Shown here piece after piece: positions 51,070-61,705 of a DNA stretch of 64,000 nt. The position numbers and the translations under genes were made by a program. Origin of the DNA: Notospermus geniculatus (taxonomy: Eukaryota; Nemertea; Pilidiophora; Heteronemertea; Lineidae); NCBI GenBank assembly GCA_002633025.1, contig NMRB01002015.1, positions 1 to 64,000 on the forward strand, read 5' to 3'. Below the pieces are notes generated by a model, which was not told where the DNA came from, searched no databases, and saw only the letters and a list, made by a program, of their open reading frames with translations. Every line of letters starts with the position of its first letter. The first letter of the stretch is position 1.

Positions 51070-51766
51070 ACAAAGTTCAAGGGAAGAGACAAGAATCATC
51101 GCTTTGACGAAGATCAGAATGCAAACTAGAATTGAACAATTCGCTTAACAGCGAATTGTAGACCATAGCCATGTTTTAAAAGGCTTACTGGAATTCCCGC
51201 AAAATCAAAATGCGCAATGGGAAAATGCGCAAAGGGGAGATATCATTATTTAAAAACACACCATTTAAACAAACAGACTTCTATTCGAATCTCGCCAATC
51301 ACGTTTCAGGTCCCAAAAGGTCTGTCTCACAACAGAACGTTAGGGACGGACGGGAACCTAAGAAGTAATGGTACCTAATTCAACGTCCCAGGCTTGTTAC
51401 CTTTGATGCTATTGGTTACACGAGCATTTATCACTAGGGCTGCGCTGCTGTGATGAATACATATGTAAGGTCCTCCTTCTGATTGGTGGTCACCAAGGCA
51501 CATTAGGAACGCCCACCAATACAATAGCTTCTTTGACAGAGTGCGTTGGTTGACTGTCAATGAAGGGAAAACGATGTTACCGAATAGGCCTAGTTAAGCA
51601 GGTGTAACAGGAATCAGCGTCCTAGGAATGCAAGTCCCCAAACCATAGCCCGCTATTGTAAGGCTATTTTCGAACGGTCATGGTCTCTCTAGCCATATGT
51701 TCTAATCCCACGCTGAACAACAAGACCGAACTTTGGCTCCTGGGGGACTTGCATTTCTTTCACACC
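51070..51766. other. Non-coding stretch
   Basis: AATGCGCAATGGGAAAATGCGCAA is a small local repeat (51209-51234). No supported gene. Confidence 0.25.
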
Positions 51767-52053
51767 TGCCATACACGATCAATATTATTGCACAATATGG
51801 GGCCCAAAATAGGGGCATGTGCTTCTGGTATGACGGGTGGAAGAAAGATTGGCAATAATATCGCCCATTTTGGTCCTCATATTGTGCAATAATATTGCAC
51901 GTGTATGGGCGGCGTAAAGCCGCCCATACACGTTCAATATTATTGCACAATATGAGGATCAAAATGGGCAATATTATTGCCAATCTTTCTTCCATCCTTT
52001 ATGCCAGAAGCGAAAGACACCCATTTTTGGCCCCATATTGTGCAATAATATTG
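51767..52053. mobile_element. Two MITE copies head to head around one TAA (290-bp palindrome)
   Basis: Copy 1 (51767-51914) and copy 2 (51918-52053) are reverse complements. Each is itself palindromic with CAATATTATTGCACAATATG at both ends. The junction reads GGGCGGCG TAA AGCCGCCC (51907-51925). Copy 2 loses its outer GC-rich end at about 52053. Confidence 0.75.
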
Positions 52054-52083
52054 TACCGGTACCGTGGAAAAAACGCTTTATAA

Positions 52084-52543
52084 GCCCTGTTTACACTACA
52101 TAAAAACCCGCGTCTCACCCGGGCTTTTTCTGTCTACACCTGTTAAAAGCGCGGGTCTAATAGACCCGGGGATGAAAAGTCCGGGCTTTTTGAACCCTCC
52201 GATTTCGAAGGGTTTTTGGAGGGCTTAACTTAGACCCGCGTCTCCTGCGGGTTTTTTAAGTAGTGTAGACGCAATAGACCCGGGCTTTGTCTGGTTCTTG
52301 AACACCGCGACAGGCGGCGTGTCTTGTGGGCATGCGCGGTAAAAAGCCAGCACTCCAATTTAGCGCCTCCTCTTCGTGAAGAGTACGCTCCAGCAGCGAC
52401 ACTATCGCCGGGCGTAGGAATTAAGTTAAGCTAGATTTTAATAGTGTACACGCTCGCCGGGTCTCAGGCGGTTTTTTTTCAGGCCCCGGCTTGACACGGG
52501 CTCAAAAAGCACGGGGATTTCTTTGTAGTGTAACCACAGCTAT
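52084..52543. mobile_element. MITE with TTTACACTACATA ends, copy 2
   Basis: Left GCCCTGTTTACACTACATAA against right (reverse complement) GGTTACACTACAAAGAAATC. Arms rich in CCCGGG; GGAGGGCTTAA inside. GTAGTGTAGACGCA at 52261 looks like an internal end, so a second element may be nested. Same family as 23786-24033. Confidence 0.7.
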
Positions 52544-52704
52544 TGACGAGCGGTCAGTTATTGATATAGGCCTGTTGAGAACAGTGCGGTGCAGAAAGCA
52601 CAGTGCCTGGAACTGTGCCATTCATTGTGAAACTGTGCCATTGCAGTATTCAATCATGATGGCTCGAGCCGACAGGATCACAGAAGCTGAAATTCGTGTA
52701 TATA

Positions 52705-54355
52705 CAGTTGGGGTCAGAAGTTTACATACGCTTTGGTAAAAAATATTCAACTCAAATTTTCAAAAGGTTTTATTTTTCTTTCAAAAACTTTTTTCATGGG
52801 GAATTATACTTAAGATGTCTACTTTATTTTCTTGCTTCATTCATTGATTACAGTTTCTTTATTTCAGAATTATGTAACACAGTTTGTTCGATCTCAGAAA
52901 TACAGTGGCTCAAAAGTTTACATACACTACTTGTAGCATTGCCTTTTACTGCCAGAACCTGACTAGGACATCTAGAATAACCATCCACAGGTGTCTCCCG
53001 ATACTCTTGGGGAATTTGGGCCCATTCCTCTTGACATTAGTTATGTAACTCAGTTAAATTTGTTGGTTTCTTGCTCTGACTCATCTGTTAAGCTCATCTA
53101 AAAAGTTTTCAATTAGATTTCAGTCCGGACTTCACGAAAATCACTCTAAAACCTTCCCCCTGTTGTCTTCAAACCATTTGTTGACTACTTTTGCTCTGTG
53201 CTTAGGATTGTTGTCTGATTGAATGTTCCAATCGCGTCCTAGCTTCAATGATTTGGCAGAGGCCTTGATGTTGTCATCAAGAATCTTGAAGTAATCCTTT
53301 TTCTTCATGATCCCATTGACCTTCTGGAGTCTCCCCGTGCCGGTTGCAGCAAAGCAGCCCCAAAGCATGATGCTACCACCACCGTGCTTGACGGTCGAGA
53401 TGGTGTTCGTTGGGTTGAAGGCCTCGCCCTGTTCACGCCAGATGTTCTTCTGGTCATTACGACCAAAATGCTCCATTTTCATTATGTCAGACCGCAGAAC
53501 CTTCCTCCAAAATGCTGATTCTTTGTATTGATGCTCCTTTCCAAACTTCTCCCTTGATTTTTTGTGCCGATCTTTGAGCAGTGGCTGCTTCTTTGCGCGG
53601 TACCACTTCAGTCCATGTCGATGCAGAACATCCTTAACCGTAGATCCTGGCACACTCAATCCTGCATCTTGGAGATCCTTGCAGAGCTGCTTTTTTGGGT
53701 CACCTGTGGTTGATTTTCACATTTGCACCAGTGTCTGTTCGTTTTTGGGGGGTCAGTTTCCTGTTTCTTTCGCCCCTTGGCTTGGTCAATGTGTTCCCGA
53801 GGTCCTTGTTCTTCCTGACGATGGTGTGAACGGAAGCCCTGGGTACCCTAAACTGCTTAGCAATGTGGCCTAATGAGGAGCCTATCTTGTGAAGATCAAC
53901 CCCACGCTTTCTAAGGTCTTAGCTGTACAATTTGGATTTTCCCATCTTGTCTCGATAGTTCTGACTGTAGGAAAGGGCTAAAGACCATAGAAATGCCTTC
54001 TCATGTAGCCACTATGGGATGTCCCGGGTTATTATATAACTGATGTGGTGACCAATGATCAGTAAAATGACTGTGAGGTACCGGTCATCAATTTTTCGAA
54101 GATTCGAGGTTGTGTTTTTAGAGTTTGACTAGGTGTATGTAAACTTTTGAGCCACTGTATTTCTGAGATCGAACAAACTATGTTACATAATTCTGAAATA
54201 AAGAAACTGTAATCAATGAATGAAGCAAGAAAATAAAGTAGACATCGTAAGTATAATTCCCCATGAAAAAAGTTTTTGAAAGAACAATAAAACCTTTTGA
54301 AAATTTGAGTTGAATATTTTTTACCAAAGTGTATGTAAACTTCTGACCCCAACTG
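52705..54355 (-). mobile_element. Tc1-like transposon with Sleeping Beauty-type IR/DR ends
   Basis: Inverted repeats of about 225 bases, nearly identical. TA at 52703-52704 and 54356-54357. Each arm has two direct repeats around GTTTACATAC(A/G)C: outer (52705-52735; 54326-54355), starting CAGTTGGGGTCAGAAGTTTA, and inner (52902-52929; 54134-54159), ACAGTGGCTCAAAAGTTTAC. This IR/DR arrangement and the core are those of the fish Tc1 subgroup that includes Sleeping Beauty. The transposase is broken. Confidence 0.92.
52975..53945 (-). pseudogene. Tc1-family transposase, inactive
   Basis: Reads from ATG at 53945. The paired-like DNA-binding region (DLRKRGVDLHKIGSSLGHIAKQF region) is interrupted by a stop as codon 9, and further stops and a frameshift occur before the catalytic part. 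The longest open piece, 53141-53659, holds the DDE-domain sequence, including GGGSIMLWGCF and WNIQSDNNPKHRA (second Asp). The expected C-terminal SPDxNPIE block with the final Glu is present only in a degraded frame near 53060-53120. A cut-and-paste enzyme in active relatives. The near-identical ends against a dead gene suggest recent mobilisation in trans. Confidence 0.88.
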
Positions 54356-54357
54356 TA

Positions 54358-55882
54358 AGAAGCAACACAAGAATTTGTTAATGATGCAGCAAGGATCGGG
54401 GCCCAACTGATCTCAGCAAAAATAGTATTAAAAAAATAATCTGGGCTAATACCAGTGACGGTCTAAAAAGCCAGGGGTTCCTCATTACCGTAAATGTCTC
54501 CGCCAGCCCGATGGACAGAGAACCTCTGAAACAATCCACTATAAATGTCCCCGAAATTAGACGAAGTACGAAGTATGTACGGTGGCCCATAGAGCTCATT
54601 GATGAAAAATATCGGTGAAAACTCACAGCTAAACCTGTAGTGTATACAAAACCCGCCGTGGGCGCAGCCATCTTTGATGCAATGCAATTTATGTCCATAA
54701 ATTAGCCAGGACTCTGTATAAATAATGCGAAAAATTGTCAAATACATGTATTTCCTAAAATCTCTCGTAGTGCTGGTGGTAGTGTTATGAACATCCAGGC
54801 GTGTCACTGAAACGGCGTTGTCTTCGAAGGGATAAAACAAGCATTTTTCTATCAGGCCCACAAACGATTCTTGACAAAGAATTTTTAAAACCAGCTGACA
54901 TTATACATTCTTAGTGGCCTGGTCCCAATAAGGAGGTTTTTATTTCAATCAGGCATTTACTTCTAGTATTCGCGCGTCAGCAACTTCAGCTTTGTTGTGA
55001 GCATAGCTATACTTAGTAACTATGCAATGATGCCATTGCCAAATGTGTTCATTGCCTACCAAAAAAGCTTAACATGAAAGATGTTCATGTGAACTCGGTG
55101 ATGACAAAATTACGCTCGCCTAGCCCACATCTAGGCTTAATTCGGCGTATTCACGGTGTACAATCAACCTTGCCGTACAGCTACGGGAGAAAGTTCCGGT
55201 CACACACGCTTGGCAAAGCTGAGATTCCAAATTACTATAAATACCACTGCTAAGGGCAAAATGACAGTCCTAGGTGAACGAATACACTATAAAAGGCATG
55301 CAGCTGTAATATCTCCCAGAAATTCGCAGGAGAACGCATCAAATCGGCAATTTTAAAATGAACTGTACGGCTGCGGGAGAATTAGACTTAACGATGGTTA
55401 TAAAAATATGCCACAGGTGGCTTATTTCACCGTCTTAAAAATGTCGCATAGTGACCCAGTGTTCTGAAATGCGGAACTCGAATTAAAATAAGGCATTCAC
55501 CAATTACATGTAATATGCAGGAAATTTAATTGGCCTTCTTCGCGCCTTCGAGTGAAGTACAACAAGCTACCTGTGGGCACCTTTACACTCCGGTTTTCCA
55601 ACACAACTTGTTGTGGAATGCCAAAGACACTGTGAAGTCGATATTTATTTAGAGTGTATCAGGCTTTTGGCTTCACACTGAACATCCGTCAGCTCTTGCA
55701 GTTCAAACTTGGGCTTCTCACTATCGTAGATCTGTTCAGAATTTTCAGGCAGTAGGTGGGAGCGCAAGAGCATCCAGCAGGAAGACAGGATCATCCACAT
55801 CAATGGAGGCTGCCATCTTGAAAGATCACGAAGGTGGCGCGATCTAGTCCAATTCGAAACCCCCGGTGCGGAACTCCATGGA
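54358..55882. other. Non-coding stretch
   Basis: A weak inverted pair GTACAGCTACGGGAGAA / TTCTCCCGCAGCCGTAC (55175, 55365) might bound a 200-bp element. No supported gene. Confidence 0.3.
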
Positions 55883-55948
55883 GCACCGCTACGAATCCCG
55901 AATTCCGAATCCAAATTCGTATTCGGAATTCGTGATCCGTAGCGGTGC
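55883..55948. repeat. 66-bp hairpin
   Basis: GCACCGCTACGAATC...GATCCGTAGCGGTGC, with GAATTCCGAAT/ATTCGGAATTC inside. Nearly complete palindrome, probably a micro-MITE. Confidence 0.6.
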
Positions 55949-56257
55949 GTTGTTGATATAACTATTGATCTGAGTGTCATTTGTGGTTTTGAGGCAAATT
56001 AGCCTACAGGACGCTGTATTTTCATACATTTGCATGAATTTGGCTGTAGTGTTTTGGGCGCATTGATACAAAGGCCTATTTTTCTCGTGACTTCAAGTGT
56101 CGCCAGAGACAAATTTCGTCTCCTTTACGTCTCGTGCGATTGTTTGAGACACAAACATTAGAATTTTCTTCTAAATCTCTCTAAAAAAATGGTAAGTGCC
56201 CTTCCTAAATCTCTGTGAAATTTCATTAAAATTGATCATTTCCCTCAGCTCGGGAAG
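55949..56257. other. Non-coding stretch
   Basis: Nothing supported; AT-rich. Confidence 0.2.
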
Positions 56258-56420
56258 CCTTTGTTAACCGGCGTTTTCGTATACCGTATACTTCTATGTA
56301 CAGGAAGCCTTAGGCCATACGACTACGTTTATCTAATGTTTGGGTGCACTCACACAATAGATAAACGTCGTCGTAGAGCCTAACCGGGCGCTTGCAGAAG
56401 CTCACTAATGACTTGGATTA
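56258..56420. repeat. Partial GGCTTCC-type MITE with flank, filled copy
   Basis: GAAGCCTTTGTTAACCGGCG, then GTATACCGTATACTTC, then GGAAGCC, TTA and CCGGGCGCTTGCAGAAGCTC (after the insertion at 56313-56380). The same order without the insertion is at 58420-58505. Confidence 0.7.
56313..56380. mobile_element. 68-bp micro-MITE
   Basis: GGCCATACGACTACGTTTAT against (reverse complement of right) GGCTCTACGACGACGTTTAT. TTA at 56310-56312 on the left, TAA at 56381-56383 on the right. The empty copy near 58489 reads GCCTTACCGGG. Confidence 0.75.
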
Positions 56421-57293
56421 GCCGACAAAGGGTCGATTTTTTAAACGATAGCTAAGATAAACCTCGGTTTAACCATCGGCTGTTCTGAAAACCGCTAATT
56501 AATCAAAGTAAACATTTTTATTTTTAGAATGTTTGGCTATTAACGATTCATAAAATCGAAAAATTCACTTCGATTAACAAATAGTTTGTCAACTAAGGGT
56601 TAATGAACCCGATGGTTATCTTAGCCATCGTTTATAAAATCGGCCCAAATAGTGATACTTTTTTTCATTGACGGATTCCAGTGCTGGTGTGGAATTTGCC
56701 CCTAGGCCCTAATCAATAATGCCATAGCTACGCAGGCTACCGCCCCCTCTCTTAACCGCGGATTTAGCGACATTTTTTTCTCAAAAATCGAGCAAAAATA
56801 CTTTCGAATTGGCTGTGTCGCTGGGACTGACGTTGTTGGAAAGGGCTTTTGTCGCACTATCGGCCTACATGTTCAGTTTGCACGCCACACCACCGAGAAA
56901 TATTTAGCGAATTTAGTGTACGTCAATGTGCTTAAAACTGGCCCTGTCGAATGGCAGAGCTGGCCATTTCAAAACGCGCCTGTGCGAGAACGCCACGTCG
57001 CAGGGGCTTCATTCAGTAATGAAATAACGAGCGTGGTCTTGTGTATTCACTGTTAAAAAATTGCCTCGAAATCATGCACGGTTAAGGAGTAAGAGCAAAA
57101 TTACTAGACCCATGTCGGACCCCCTGCAAAAAGACAGTCTTTTCCAATAATGGCCGGGATTGAGAAAGTTAATATTTACATATCAGCAGATGAGTGTGAT
57201 TCGCATGTTGACAGAACGTAAATGGAAATAGGATGATTGATAGTAACAACGCTTTTTTATTGACTGAGAAGAAAAACAGAAATCAAACATCAT
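56421..57293. other. Non-coding stretch
   Basis: GGTTAACCATCGGC-like and AACCCGATGGTTATC-like segments (56465, 56605) form an inverted pair with CTAAGATAAAC / TATCTTAGCC, probably a further MITE of about 200 bp. No gene. Confidence 0.35.
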
Positions 57294-57308
57294 GGGCCGT
57301 ATTTATAA

Positions 57309-57438
57309 GGCTTCCTTTACATAGAACTATACGGTATACGAATACCGCGGTTAACAATGGCTTCACGGTCGTGAATCCACTTGAAGCCTTTGTTAAATGG
57401 CGTTTTCGTATACCGTATACTTCAATGTAAGGGAAGCC
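57309..57438. mobile_element. 130-bp MITE, GGCTTCCTTTACATAGAACT end, TAA-flanked
   Basis: The right end in reverse complement is GGCTTCCCTTACATTGAAGT. Interior hairpin GTATACGAATACCGCGGTTA. TAA at 57306-57308 and 57439-57441. A relative of 57666-57799 and of the partial copies at 56258 and 58420. Confidence 0.85.
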
Positions 57439-57441
57439 TAA

Positions 57442-57662
57442 GGCCCCGATTACATAGAGCTATACGCTATTCGGTATTCGGTATATACGCTACAAAATTG
57501 GACATGCACAATACGAACAAAAAGCGAATAGCGTGCCCTCAGAATACTTTAGTCTTATGTAAACCACTCATGGAAATAACCTTGCTCGATTCAAACTATA
57601 CGCGTGCCCTATGAAACGTGCCTAGAATACCGAATAGCGTATAGCTCTATGTAATCGGGGCC
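57442..57662. mobile_element. 221-bp MITE, GGCCCCGATTACATAGAGCT ends, TAA-flanked
   Basis: The reverse-complement end is identical over 20 bases and continues ATACGCTATTCGG. TAA at 57439-57441 and 57663-57665. Confidence 0.9.
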
Positions 57663-57665
57663 TAA

Positions 57666-57799
57666 GGCCCCGATGATTACATAGAAGTATACGGTATACG
57701 AAAACGCCGGTTAACAATGGCCTCACGGTCGCGAATCCTTTGTGAGGCCTTTGTTAACCGGCGTTTCCGTATACCGTATACTTCTATGTAATGGGGACC
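57666..57799. mobile_element. 134-bp MITE, GGCCCCGATGATTACATAGA end, TAA-flanked
   Basis: Right end in reverse complement GGTCCCCATTACATAGAAGT. Interior hairpin with GCCGGTTAACAA. TAA at 57663-57665 and 57800-57802. Confidence 0.85.
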
Positions 57800-57926
57800 T
57801 AAAGGCCGGTGATAAGACTTAGACGGCCGCGTGTAACTTCGTCAAATGCATGGTGGAAGTGTGTGCATTTAGTGAAGTTAGACGCGTCTACATGTAAGTC
57901 TTAAACACCCTTTATGAATACGGCCC

Positions 57927-58595
57927 CATTTGAATAACGTACGGGATTTTTACATCCCGTACGTAAAACAAATTGTTTTTTTAAAATTATGTTTAAATTT
58001 ATGTTTAAAATTATGTTTGTTTAAAATCACACTGATCTCCACCTGAAAAAGTGAGAAAGAATGTTCACTGTTACCGTGACTGTGACGTTACAGATTGACG
58101 GAAGAAGCGGCAACTTGACAATGGGCGACACACAGAGAAACAGCGAGTCCGTTTCCCAGTGTGTCATGAACAATGGGAATCACACAGAAAAATGGCCACA
58201 CTGAAAAACGTTACACCTGGCCTGTCACGAATGGATGGGAAACGCGAAATGCAATCTGGTCACAAACTTTAAGAAGCAAAATGAATGTTCCATGAGATGT
58301 TTTTTCCCGAAAGATGCCCTAGGAACGTACACGTCATGTACAGCGTAGGGTTAAGTTCAGTAGTACACTGCCTGTACATTTCGTGTACATTTGAGATCGA
58401 CACACCCATGGATTCACGATCGTGAAGCCATTGTTAACCGGCGTTTTCGTATACCGTATACTTCCATGTAAAGGAAGCCTTACCGGGCGCTTGCAGAAGC
58501 TCACTGTTCACAGGCCTAATGGCCACATAGGCCTACACACGATCTACAAAAATTGGACCAACAAGTTTGATCGTATGTGACGGGAAAATTGGATG
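57927..58595. other. Non-coding stretch with a partial MITE (58420-58495)
   Basis: Includes a near-palindrome at 57945-57962 (ACGGGATTTTTACATCCCGT) and the empty-site copy of the 56258 segment at 58420-58505. No gene. Confidence 0.35.
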
Positions 58596-59414
58596 NNNNN
58601 NNNNNNNNNNNNNNNNNNNNNNNNNNNNNNNNNNNNNNNNNNNNNNNNNNNNNNNNNNNNNNNNNNNNNNNNNNNNNNNNNNNNNNNNNNNNNNNNNNNN
58701 NNNNNNNNNNNNNNNNNNNNNNNNNNNNNNNNNNNNNNNNNNNNNNNNNNNNNNNNNNNNNNNNNNNNNNNNNNNNNNNNNNNNNNNNNNNNNNNNNNNN
58801 NNNNNNNNNNNNNNNNNNNNNNNNNNNNNNNNNNNNNNNNNNNNNNNNNNNNNNNNNNNNNNNNNNNNNNNNNNNNNNNNNNNNNNNNNNNNNNNNNNNN
58901 NNNNNNNNNNNNNNNNNNNNNNNNNNNNNNNNNNNNNNNNNNNNNNNNNNNNNNNNNNNNNNNNNNNNNNNNNNNNNNNNNNNNNNNNNNNNNNNNNNNN
59001 NNNNNNNNNNNNNNNNNNNNNNNNNNNNNNNNNNNNNNNNNNNNNNNNNNNNNNNNNNNNNNNNNNNNNNNNNNNNNNNNNNNNNNNNNNNNNNNNNNNN
59101 NNNNNNNNNNNNNNNNNNNNNNNNNNNNNNNNNNNNNNNNNNNNNNNNNNNNNNNNNNNNNNNNNNNNNNNNNNNNNNNNNNNNNNNNNNNNNNNNNNNN
59201 NNNNNNNNNNNNNNNNNNNNNNNNNNNNNNNNNNNNNNNNNNNNNNNNNNNNNNNNNNNNNNNNNNNNNNNNNNNNNNNNNNNNNNNNNNNNNNNNNNNN
59301 NNNNNNNNNNNNNNNNNNNNNNNNNNNNNNNNNNNNNNNNNNNNNNNNNNNNNNNNNNNNNNNNNNNNNNNNNNNNNNNNNNNNNNNNNNNNNNNNNNNN
59401 NNNNNNNNNNNNNN
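58596..59414. other. Assembly gap (819 N)
   Basis: Unknown bases; any frame through it is meaningless. The true length may differ. Confidence 0.99.
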
Positions 59415-60515
59415 CCCCATTTGACTTTTTCGTCATAGATTTCTCGGCAACAACGCGACTGGGACCTGGCGTTTTATCACCAAATGTTGGGGAATACATA
59501 CATGTATGTGCAGTGCAGTGCACGACGTTGAGTTAATTTGCAAATTCTAATTCTTAGTAATGATAATTATGTAATTTGTGCCAAAAATTGGTCAAAAATG
59601 AACTTTTTGAATATCTCCCGAATCCTGTTGAATAGTGAAAAAATCTCAACGTCGCGCCCTGCGCACAAATATACTGCTGCCGAATGCAAAGTAACCACTG
59701 AAGTGCGATGCCTGATGGACGAAAAAAGTCTTCCCAAAATTTTCATATTTTGGCCAAAACACGCCTACGCTTTTCGAAATACGCGGGCTACTAAAGTAAC
59801 CTCCTTATTGTCATTAAAATAGGCCTATGCGCACGGACGCACCGGGTGTATAAAAGCATTGTGCTGGAGAATATTTTTGAAACAGTGCAGGTTTTGGCAA
59901 CGAACCATGATCAGCTTGTCCTTGACGCCTAATTTTTTAAAAATACATGGTTATTCATAAATAAAACGGTTCAACCATCGACCGCCGCACTATTGACGTC
60001 GGCGCTGTAGGTTTCCACTACCGCCCCCTTAAGTTGTGAATCAAATCCGTGTAAAAAGGGCAGTTTCCATTGACTGCCGTGCGATCAGAATGGGTCTTTC
60101 GCAATTGAATAATTTTTGCTGTTTTCCTCTGAAATTCAAAAATCGGGGCTGGAACGGCCTTAGAAGAAGTTTTTTTCCAGGTCATATTCTAAATCAGATT
60201 GACCATCGATCCACGCACAAAAAAGAAATCGCTCGTGAAAATTTGTGAGAAAGTCCGCAACTTTCCCCGCGAGCCCTTTGTTATGGTAATGAAGAACGGC
60301 GTGTGGAGTTGGTCACGTTCGGATAAAAGTCTGTTCAAAAATCATCGACAGAGCTATTGTCAGGGAGCGGCGTGGCCTAATGGAAAGGCGTGTGGATTGG
60401 CGTGGGGAAGGTCTAGCCTAGGCCTACTTGAGCATTGTTCATTCACGGGACAACGTGTCAATCAGGCATGTCCAAAAAGAGGTATTGCGCAATACCATCC
60501 CGGGCCTAACATGCC
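59415..60515. other. Non-coding stretch
   Basis: No supported gene; frames of up to 138 codons show no family features. GTATTGCGCAATAC at 60482 is a perfect small palindrome. Confidence 0.25.
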
Positions 60516-60518
60516 TAA

Positions 60519-60656
60519 AGGCGGTGACAGACTGGCGCGTAAGCAGCGCGTCCGAAAACGTTCAACCAATCAGGCAGGCGGTAGCAGGGACCGAAATACC
60601 TACCGAAGAATCTGATTGGCGGAACGCCTGCAGGACGCGCCAGTCTGTCACCGGCT
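60519..60656. mobile_element. 138-bp MITE, AGGCGGTGACAGACTGGCGC end, TAA-flanked
   Basis: Right end in reverse complement AGCCGGTGACAGACTGGCGC. TAA at 60516-60518 and 60657-60659. Inner CCAATCAG...CTGATTGG also pairs. Confidence 0.85.
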
Positions 60657-60790
60657 TAAGAACTATACTTGCCAAATATTGAAACAGGCTATGATTGTGA
60701 CCGACTGCGGTTGAGGCCATGAATAAATTCATTCAAATCATTCCCATATTCAGCGGGAAAATACGCCGGGTAGTCACCATCGCCACCTTA

Positions 60791-60932
60791 AGCGGGTGAT
60801 CCGCTGTTGCGATATTGGCTTGAGACGGGGTTGCGGTCCCTTACGATCACCATATAAGGACTTCCGATTGCCATATAAGGTGATCGCAAGGGAACGCAAT
60901 TAAGCCACGATCGCGACAGTGGATTCGCCGCT
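60791..60932. mobile_element. 142-bp MITE, AGCGGGTGATCCGCTGTTGC end
   Basis: Right end in reverse complement AGCGGCGAATCCACTGTCGC. Arms meet at CATATAAGG. TTA at 60788-60790 and TAA at 60933-60935. Confidence 0.8.
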
Positions 60933-60935
60933 TAA

Positions 60936-61139
60936 AGGCCTCCATACACTGAATGACAAACGTCGAAATTAGTCGCTACAATTGTCCGTTCCAAAATACT
61001 TTTTGTGGAAACATTCCATAAATGTTAACATCTTCTGACACTTTTGTGGAGTATTTCAACATGTCGCCAGATCAAGTGCTGTTGAACTGACCATAGCTTC
61101 GACTAATTTCGACTTTTGTCATTCAGTGTATGGAGGCCT
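60936..61139. mobile_element. 204-bp MITE, AGGCCTCCATACACTGAATG end
   Basis: Perfect inverted ends of over 20 bases, continuing ACAAA.GTCGAAATTAGTCG. It shares TAA 60933-60935 with the previous MITE; TTA at 61140-61142. Confidence 0.85.
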
Positions 61140-61142
61140 TTA

Positions 61143-61705
61143 GTCAGCTAGTCTGTCACAACTGGTGGAAATGCATGGGAAGCGTTCAGAAACAGCAAAC
61201 GCACCGCTCTCGCGTAGCGTTAGGTCTGTCACCGTCTTTACTTGGCGCGTGGTGTGCTACCCGCTTAATGGCATCCTGAAGTAACCATCTATACATGTAC
61301 TTGCAGACGAGACCACTTGGAGACTGCTACAACGCCTCCATTGCTGCTGCAGTAGTGATGCTTAATCCACTACATGTGATTTGTTTGAACCAAGTNGGGG
61401 GGGGGGGGGAGGTCTGCGTACATGTCTCTTTTAGAGCCAAATCTGACATTTTCTTGTTGCATTTGATGAGGGCTTTCAGAAACGTTTGGGTAACATCTTC
61501 ATTCCTGATACGTTTTTGTGTAATTTGGATTTAATTAGCATCCCTAAGCTAATTCCATTTGCCAATTCTATCGCAACGCGCGCTTAAATTCGAACAAAAA
61601 GTGATGTGGCCAATGATTCCAAAACGAACATCCATCTTATTAGTGTACCGTATCTCGTACAGCCAACTGTATCTCAAACAGTTCGCATCAGACACTCAAC
61701 AAGTA
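61143..61705. other. Non-coding stretch with G-run and N
   Basis: (G)n next to the N at 61396. No supported gene. Confidence 0.25.

Larger units (their letters stand above)
57294..57926. mobile_element. GGGCCGTATTTATAA element opened by three MITEs
   Basis: Left GGGCCGTATTTATAA (57294-57308), resuming at 57803 with AGGCCGGTGATAAGACTTAG. The right arm in reverse complement reads GGGCCGTATTCATAAAGGG and TTAAGACTTAC. CAT on both sides may be a 3-bp duplication. The related 31956-32083 element has similar ends. Confidence 0.7.

Noticed and set aside
58516-59536. Long frames of about 280-335 codons
   Set aside because: Made of N; no information.
60360-60682. Frames of 138 and 84 codons around 60.2-60.7 kb
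   Set aside because: They run through the 60519-60656 MITE; chance frames.
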